Positions 58,952 through 64,000 of a stretch of 64,000 nucleotides of DNA are shown one piece after another. Made by a program: the position numbers and the translations under genes. How positions within the stretch are numbered: position 1 is the first letter of the stretch; each line of letters starts with the position of its first letter. The notes below the pieces were generated by a model. It saw only the letters and a program-made list of their open reading frames with translations. It was not told where the DNA came from and searched no databases. This stretch comes from Corynebacterium mendelii (GTDB lineage: Bacteria > Actinomycetota > Actinomycetes > Mycobacteriales > Mycobacteriaceae): contig NZ_JAFLEQ010000003.1 in the NCBI RefSeq assembly GCF_017307055.1, positions 87,725-151,724 of the forward strand, read 5' to 3'.

Positions 58952-60439
58952 ATGGAAGCTGTAACAAAATTCGTCGGTGCCGTCAGCGGCTACGAGTGGC
59001 TGGTCATTCCCTTCGCCCTCACCCTGGCTGGCCTGTATTTCTGTTGGTCGACCATCCTCGTCCAGCTGCGCTACATCCCCGAGATGTTCAAAGCCATTGT
59101 CGAAAAGCCCTCCCAGATGGAAGACGGGCGCGACAATATCTCCGCCTTCAAAGCCTTCACGATCTCCGCGGCCTCGCGGGTGGGCACCGGCAACGTCGCC
59201 GGTGTGGCCATCGCGATTGCCACCGGTGGTCCCGGGGCGGTGTTTTGGATGTGGACGCTGGCGATTATCGGTGGGGCCACCTCGTTTGTGGAATCCACCC
59301 TGGCGCAGGTCTACAAAGTCCGTGACAAAGATTCCTACGTCGGCGGTCCCGCCTACTACATCACCCGCGGTCTGGGCCAGCAGTTCCGCTGGCTGGCCGT
59401 GATCTTCGTGGTGGCGATCACCTTCACCTACGGGTTCGTCTTCAACGCTGTGCAGTCGAACTCGATTGCCGACGCCATGACCACCTCGTTTTCCGGCGCC
59501 AACCCGATGACCGTGAAAATCATCGTCGGTGTCGTGCTGGCCGCTTTCACCGGTGCCATTATCTTCGGTGGCGTGCAGCGCATCGGCGCGGTCACCCAGG
59601 TCCTGGTGCCGTTGATGGCGGTGGCCTACATTGTTCTCGGGTTGATCGTGTGTCTGATCAACATCGCCGAAATTCCCGGCATGATCGCCAGCATCTGGGC
59701 CCATGCCTTTGGACTGCGTTCCTTCGGTGGTGCCGTTATCGGCCACGTCATCATGACCGGCATCAAGCGCGGACTGTTCTCCAACGAAGCCGGCATGGGT
59801 TCGGTCCCCAACGCCGCGGCCACCGCCTCGGTGTCCCACCCGGCCAAACAGGGCCTGATCCAGACTCTCGGCGTCTACTTCGACACCATCATCGTCTGCT
59901 CGGTCACCGCCTTCATTATTCTGCTGGCCAATCCGGATCTTCAGCCCAGCGATCAGGGCGTGTCCCTGACCCAGGAATCCCTCGCCGCCAGCGTCGGCGG
60001 ATGGGGTGTCGACTTCCTGTCGATCGTTATTTTGTTCCTGGCGTTTTCCTCGGTGATCGGCAACTACTACTACGGTGAATCCAACATCGAGTTCCTCACC
60101 CGCTCCAAGACCGTGATGAACTCCTTCCGTGCACTGGTGGTCATCTGCGTGTTCCTGGGAACCCTGGGTACGGTTCCGCTGGTGTGGGCGCTGGCCGACG
60201 TGTTCTCCGGCCTGATGGTGTTTGTCAACCTGTGCGCGATCATCCCGCTGGGCGGGGTGGCTGTCGCCCTGCTGAAACACTTCGCGAAACAGAAAGCCGA
60301 AGGCCTCGACCCGATCTTCCACCGTGATGATCTGCCGAACCTGAGAGGCTGGCAGAACATGGAGTGCTGGACCGGTGACGACCCGATCACCGACCGTCCC
60401 GAACAATACGGTCTGATCTCCTACCGCCGGGTGAAATAA
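58952..60439 (+). CDS. Alanine/glycine:cation symporter (AGCS family)
   Basis: A 495-residue permease of the AGCS family (AlsT/DagA-like), taking up alanine or glycine with sodium. About ten to eleven membrane helices are visible. Family stretches present are RVGTGNVAGVAIAIATGGPGAVFWMW, SYVGGPAYYI and GIKRGLFSNEAGMGSVPNAAA. ATG 58952 has a -35/-10 pair and no leader. It is monocistronic and ends at a bidirectional terminator. Na+ coupling is inferred from the family. Confidence 0.95.
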   Translation: MEAVTKFVGAVSGYEWLVIPFALTLAGLYFCWSTILVQLRYIPEMFKAIVEKPSQMEDGRDNISAFKAFTISAASRVGTGNVAGVAIAIATGGPGAVFWMWTLAIIGGATSFVESTLAQVYKVRDKDSYVGGPAYYITRGLGQQFRWLAVIFVVAITFTYGFVFNAVQSNSIADAMTTSFSGANPMTVKIIVGVVLAAFTGAIIFGGVQRIGAVTQVLVPLMAVAYIVLGLIVCLINIAEIPGMIASIWAHAFGLRSFGGAVIGHVIMTGIKRGLFSNEAGMGSVPNAAATASVSHPAKQGLIQTLGVYFDTIIVCSVTAFIILLANPDLQPSDQGVSLTQESLAASVGGWGVDFLSIVILFLAFSSVIGNYYYGESNIEFLTRSKTVMNSFRALVVICVFLGTLGTVPLVWALADVFSGLMVFVNLCAIIPLGGVAVALLKHFAKQKAEGLDPIFHRDDLPNLRGWQNMECWTGDDPITDRPEQYGLISYRRVK

Positions 60440-60476
60440 CCCGCCGGAACACCACCAGCCCTGCGGGGGTAAACAG

Positions 60477-60519
60477 AAAAACCGCCCCGCCGACAGCCGT
60501 GAGCCGTCGGCGGGGCTTT
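60477..60519. terminator. Bidirectional terminator
   Basis: GCCCCGCCGAC (60484-60494) pairs with GTCGGCGGGGC (60506-60516). TTT follows on the plus strand and GGTTTTT on the minus strand, so it can serve both convergent genes. Confidence 0.8.
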
Positions 60520-60617
60520 GCCGTTGGGGCAGCAGGCAGCGGAGGAAAAACCCGGGCGTAAACGACTGGGACTCGAACCTTCTCGACCGCGTGCCCCAGG
60601 TGAGAGGGAAAGCCGAG

Positions 60618-61649
60618 TCAGCAGCCGCAGGCCAGCCACTGCTGGCACAGTTCGGTGGGCATGGCGTCCTCGAGCAGCGCGACAAACTCCACCGCATCTT
60701 CTCCCCGGTGGGTGCTGTAGTGGGCGGGACCCAACAGGGTGAATTCCGCCGGGATTCCGGAATGCGCGGATTTTTTGCGCACCGCCAGAAAAATCGTGTG
60801 CCGGTTGTCGTCGTGGTGGAGGTACATCTGCCCGCGGGGTGAGTCAAGGGTGAAACCACTCGGGGCGGTCCAGGCAATCTTTTTCGGGCTGAGCGCCACA
60901 GTGTGGCGGTCCCCGCCGGCGGTCACGCCTTTGTCCGACAAGGTGGCCGCCAACAACGTCAGCCGGGAGGCCATGAAATCGTAGGTGCCCTCTTCTTCCG
61001 GGCGGGTGGTTTCCAATCCGATCAACTGTTTGGAGACCGCGGCGATGAGTTCCTGGATGCGGTACTGCGCATGCAGGCGCAACACCCCGTTTGCAAAGCC
61101 GCCGGATACCGGTTTTTTCACCCGGTGTCCCCGGCGCAGGGTGAAAGCGAACAGTTGGGCCAGCTCCCGGGCGAAGGCGGGGCAGGAGCGGATTTGGGCC
61201 AGCGCCCCGTCAATGGTTTCGGGGAAGGCAATCGCATCGTATTCCCCGGGGAATGGATAGTAAATGACGGTCACCAGCATCCGCGCGAAGGTCTGCTGCC
61301 GGGGATCCATGTCCCGGTAGGCGGCCTGCCCGGTGGCCACCGCACAGTAGGAATCGGCCCGGTCCTGGTCGTCGACATGCAGAAAACGCCTGAGACGCCG
61401 GAAAAGAAAAGCCTCGGTACGCCGATCGGCTGCTGAATCGTCATGGTTGAGACCGGTACGCCGCCGCCAGGTGGTCCAGCAATCCGGCTGCAGGTCAACC
61501 GGCGTATCCTCATCAAGCACACCGTCTCGCCGGTAGAGATCCTCGACACCGGTGGCGGTGCGCAGCAGGAAATCGCGCAGCGATTCCGGCCGGTATTTCA
61601 CCAGCAGGGTCGAAAGCCGGTTGGGGGACTGGTCAACAGTGTGGGACAT
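60618..61649 (-). CDS. Stand-alone DUF3427-like protein
   Basis: A 343-residue soluble protein. The C-terminal part (from about residue 230) resembles DUF3427, a domain usually fused to the C-terminus of phage-type helicases: the block AWTAPSGFTLDSPRGQMYLHHDD, then TIFLAVRKK, then FTLLGPAHYSTHRGEDAVEF. No helicase motifs are present here. The N-terminal 200 residues are helical and unrecognised. ATG 61649 is chosen; no clear ribosome site. It lies alone, convergent with the symporter. The match is by eye and the function is unknown. Confidence 0.65.
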   Translation of the reverse strand: MSHTVDQSPNRLSTLLVKYRPESLRDFLLRTATGVEDLYRRDGVLDEDTPVDLQPDCWTTWRRRTGLNHDDSAADRRTEAFLFRRLRRFLHVDDQDRADSYCAVATGQAAYRDMDPRQQTFARMLVTVIYYPFPGEYDAIAFPETIDGALAQIRSCPAFARELAQLFAFTLRRGHRVKKPVSGGFANGVLRLHAQYRIQELIAAVSKQLIGLETTRPEEEGTYDFMASRLTLLAATLSDKGVTAGGDRHTVALSPKKIAWTAPSGFTLDSPRGQMYLHHDDNRHTIFLAVRKKSAHSGIPAEFTLLGPAHYSTHRGEDAVEFVALLEDAMPTELCQQWLACGC

Positions 61650-62302
61650 GGTGGATACAAGAGGGGTGTGGTGGGGCGAAACGGCGGTGCGGATTGTCAG
61701 TCGGGCAAGCTGCTGTGGTTTGTTCCACCCGGACTCCGACCGTCCCGGATGGGCGCTGCCCCGGACGGGGGGTATTTATGAAGTGGAAACAATAAAAGAC
61801 ACAGCGGCTGTTATCGATACCTTTCATAATTGTCCCTGGGTATCATGATCCGCAACCGAAAGCCCACCCGGACCGGGGGTGTGACGGGTGTGGACCGTGA
61901 TCGTCCATGCAGGCCGGTTAGCGGGATGAAATATGCCTGTACCTGCACCTGCACAGGCACGGGTGGGGGACCTTCCGGGGTGCAGCGGAGACGGGAAAAA
62001 TGGGCGACAAACCGCCGACCTGTCCGGGCGTGCCCTGATCCGGCGTCGGTCAACCGGTGGTGCGGTCGTGGTTACCGGAAAAAGACCAACGCGCCGCCGG
62101 GCCACGGGTGAGTTGTCTCCGGGATGCGGTTTATGCGGGTCAGATGCAACGGCGATATCAGCCGTTGCCGGCTGCTGCTGCGCGGTGGTGGCGCCCGTGG
62201 TGTGACAACAGAGGAAAAAGGTGTTCGATTATGCGGGATTTACTTAAAAACTCTGGTGTTGTGACATAAACTTGTGTTTAAAGTGTGAGTCCGCTGTTTC
62301 CC

Positions 62303-62345
62303 GTGAACTTTTGCGTGAACTTTTACGTGAACTTTTACGGTGAAC
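62303..62345 (+). repeat. 12-bp tandem direct repeats
   Basis: Three units of GTGAACTTTT(G/A)C in perfect 12-bp register (62303, 62315, 62327), then a partial GGTGAAC. They lie about 80-120 nt before the first YbjN gene. Confidence 0.75.
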
Positions 62346-62371
62346 AATCCGCGGACGCGCACGGCAGCAGG

Positions 62372-62388
62372 CATGCGTGAAACGCATG
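62372..62388 (+). promoter_or_regulatory. Inverted repeat, likely operator
   Basis: CATGCGT-GAA-ACGCATG, a perfect 7-bp repeat, ends 10 nt before TAGGTG (62399-62404), a possible -10 of the YbjN operon. Confidence 0.5.
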
Positions 62389-62421
62389 TGACCAACGCTA
62401 GGTGATGAGGCCTTCAACCCC

Positions 62422-62856
62422 ATGTCGAACATGACCGTGACCCAGAAGAGAATCGAGCAGTGGTTTGCCACACGACTGCCCGGATACACCGTCGACGAGG
62501 ACGGGGCGTGTACGTTCCCTTTCCCGTCAGTGCGGGTGTTTGTCACCCTCTCCCACGACGTGCTCATGGTTGACGGGCTGTGGACCGGATCATTGGTGAC
62601 CAATGACGACCGCTTCTATGCGCTGGAGGTCACCAACCGCATCTCCTGCCAGCGGCTGGTCCCGTCAGTCAACGTCAATGATGATCACGGCCGGATCACC
62701 ACGGCCGAATACATTCCGGTGGCATCCGGGATGACTGACCAGCAGCTGTGGGATTTCCTCAACCAGGCGGTCGTGTCGACGAAAGCCGTCGGCGACTACC
62801 TTGACCGGACGATCCCGGAATGCGCTGCGGCTACCGGTGAGGAGAACAACAACTAA
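62422..62856 (+). CDS. YbjN domain protein (first of pair)
   Basis: A 144-residue protein with a YbjN-type domain (secretion-chaperone-like fold). It begins MSNMTVTQKRIEQWFATRLPGY and has the alternating beta/helix pattern of the family, with QQLWDFLNQAVVST near the C-terminus. ATG 62422 or the ATG at 62431 are both possible. Its stop TAA overlaps the next start (TAATG). YbjN proteins in Actinobacteria come in tandem pairs near smc/ftsY-type loci; their role is not known. Confidence 0.8.
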   Translation: MSNMTVTQKRIEQWFATRLPGYTVDEDGACTFPFPSVRVFVTLSHDVLMVDGLWTGSLVTNDDRFYALEVTNRISCQRLVPSVNVNDDHGRITTAEYIPVASGMTDQQLWDFLNQAVVSTKAVGDYLDRTIPECAAATGEENNN

Positions 62857-64000
62857 TGCAGCAATCATCCCCGCACAACAACGCCACTCCGGTGCAGGAT
62901 ACGGGTGCGCCCCTGGATGTCTCCCGGCTGGAGGCCGCCGCCGAACGGATGAATCTTGATCCGTTGTCGGTCAATGACGAAGTCTCTTCCTGTGAAATCG
63001 CCGGCCTGCCGGTGCTGCTCGACGGTCGCCAGGCACCGAAACTGGTGGTGGTGCGGATGCAGACAGTCGGCCAGGAACTGCCGCTGCGCCGCCGCACCGA
63101 ACTGTTGACCTTCGCCAACGAAATGAACCTCCGGCCCTATGTGTCAGTCAGTGTTCAAACGGTCAGCGAAGGCCTGCTGCTGTGTGTCGACGGCCCGATC
63201 ATCGCCGGTAGAAACGGTATGACCGACGCCCAGTTCGACGACCACTTCCGCGCCATCTACCGTTCCTGCCGCACCATCGCCCGCCGCTTCAACACCGAAT
63301 ACGGCGCCGGGGAGGACGAGCAACCCGACGACGCTCCGGCACCGGCGTCGAAACCGGCCCCGACAGGCTATGACGATCAACCCGGCGGCAATCACCGCGA
63401 CGATGATTCGAGCCGGAAGAAAACCGATACCACCTCCGGCGACGATGGCCGGAAAAAGGCCGCGGACACCACCGGGAACACCTCCGCCCCGGCAGCCGGG
63501 CAGGACGCCACCGCCGACGGCACCACCTCCCAGAGCGAATCCGGCACACAGGAAAAAGCCGGGGCCGCCGACGAGCGCAAGAAAGCCGAGGCTGAAGCCC
63601 GCACCGCCGCCGAGCGGGCCGCGGCGAAAAAAGCCGAAGCCAACCGGCTGGCCAAGCAGAAAGCCGAAAAAGAAGCCGCTGAGCTTGCCCGCCGTCAGCA
63701 GGAAGCCCGGGACAAAGCCGCCAGGGAGAAAACCCGCACCACCGCAGCCGCCGGTGCCGCCGCTGGTGCAGCCGGTGCCGCTGCCGGTGCAGCCGGTGCT
63801 GTCACCGGCGGGCTGCATACTGCCGACAAAGAAAAGGCGGCCATAGCCGCGAAAGCGGCCGCCACCAGCGGTCAGACAGATGCCGGACAAGCCCCCGGGG
63901 CAGACGGGGAGGAAAAACGACCCGCTGACACCGCCGACAAAACCACCGGCCGGGACACAGTGACCACCGACGACAACGAGGACGAGTCCGTGCTCCGCGA
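62856..64000 (+). CDS. YbjN domain protein with long Ala/Lys/Glu tail, partial
   Basis: The gene runs off the window; at least 381 codons are open. ATG 62856 overlaps the stop of the first YbjN gene. Residues 1-145 form a YbjN-like domain (LEAAAERMNLDPLSVNDEV at the start, FRAIYRSCRTIARRFN at the end). A low-complexity region follows, first Asp/Thr/Gly-rich, then Lys/Ala/Glu-rich (about residues 230-300), then Gly/Ala repeats (AAAGAAAGAAGAAAG-like) and an acidic stretch at the end. Such an extension is unusual for YbjN proteins. Long minus-strand ORFs here are shadows. Confidence 0.78.
   Translation, partial: MQQSSPHNNATPVQDTGAPLDVSRLEAAAERMNLDPLSVNDEVSSCEIAGLPVLLDGRQAPKLVVVRMQTVGQELPLRRRTELLTFANEMNLRPYVSVSVQTVSEGLLLCVDGPIIAGRNGMTDAQFDDHFRAIYRSCRTIARRFNTEYGAGEDEQPDDAPAPASKPAPTGYDDQPGGNHRDDDSSRKKTDTTSGDDGRKKAADTTGNTSAPAAGQDATADGTTSQSESGTQEKAGAADERKKAEAEARTAAERAAAKKAEANRLAKQKAEKEAAELARRQQEARDKAAREKTRTTAAAGAAAGAAGAAAGAAGAVTGGLHTADKEKAAIAAKAAATSGQTDAGQAPGADGEEKRPADTADKTTGRDTVTTDDNEDESVLR

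Larger units (their letters stand above)
61650..62421. other. Long intergenic region before the YbjN genes
   Basis: No gene is supported; small ORFs on both strands look random. It holds an inverted repeat GATACC-N17-GGTATC (61816-61844), the 12-bp tandem repeats at 62303-62345 and the inverted repeat at 62372-62388. Confidence 0.5.

Noticed and set aside
60556..60600. tRNA-like GGTTCGAGTCCC on the minus strand
   Set aside because: The putative T-stem halves (GAAGG and CCCAG) do not pair fully, and no acceptor, D or anticodon stems could be built around it.
61811..62205. Overlapping ORFs of 80-93 codons on both strands
   Set aside because: Biased Pro/Arg/Gly composition, mutual overlap and position in a region with regulatory repeats argue against coding.

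Overview
The window is a high-GC actinobacterial chromosome segment, most likely from a Corynebacterium species. The gene content and order support this: yggT-wag31-small membrane gene-ileS, then dinB, ansA, lspA-rluD, dnaE, guaB1, ilvA, gdhA and sepIVA-DUF177-rnc-mutM. Many starts look leaderless, with a -10 hexamer 7-8 nt before the start codon, which is common in this group. No rRNA, tRNA, CRISPR array or insertion sequence was recognised.

Layout. 0-6 kb: cell growth genes (YggT, DivIVA/Wag31) and isoleucyl-tRNA synthetase under a T-box leader. 6-13 kb: a large hypothetical protein and a MacA/MacB-type efflux operon (adaptor, ATPase, permease). 13-24.4 kb: a putative sulfate exporter, DNA polymerase IV, asparaginase, two lipoproteins (one MTB12-like), LspA, a pseudouridine synthase, a membrane protein and RarD. 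24.7-28.3 kb: DnaE. 28.3-38.2 kb: a sortase-assembled pilus cluster inserted between dnaE and guaB1. 38.4-47.8 kb: GuaB1, a secreted beta-propeller protein, IlvA, an MFS exporter and the first of two unknown secreted proteins. 47.8-53.5 kb: its paralogue, a DUF4921 protein, glycerate kinase and a secreted lipase-like hydrolase. 53.8-60.4 kb: GdhA, SepIVA, DUF177, RNase III, Fpg and an alanine/glycine:cation symporter. 60.6-64 kb: a DUF3427-like protein and two YbjN-domain proteins, the last cut by the window end.

The most notable system is the pilus cluster. It encodes a very large LPXTG-type tip or adhesin protein, a shaft pilin with pilin motif, E-box and LPLTG, a class C sortase with a DPW lid, and a small pilin with an LAITG-type signal. 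The signal peptide of the large protein lies in a different frame from its body, and the two are joined by a run of 11 cytosines. In this sequence the gene is OFF (stop after 52 codons). Loss of one C, or gain of two, would give a continuous protein of about 1,717 residues. This looks like phase-variable control of a pilus tip by slipped-strand mispairing, although a homopolymer sequencing error must be excluded.
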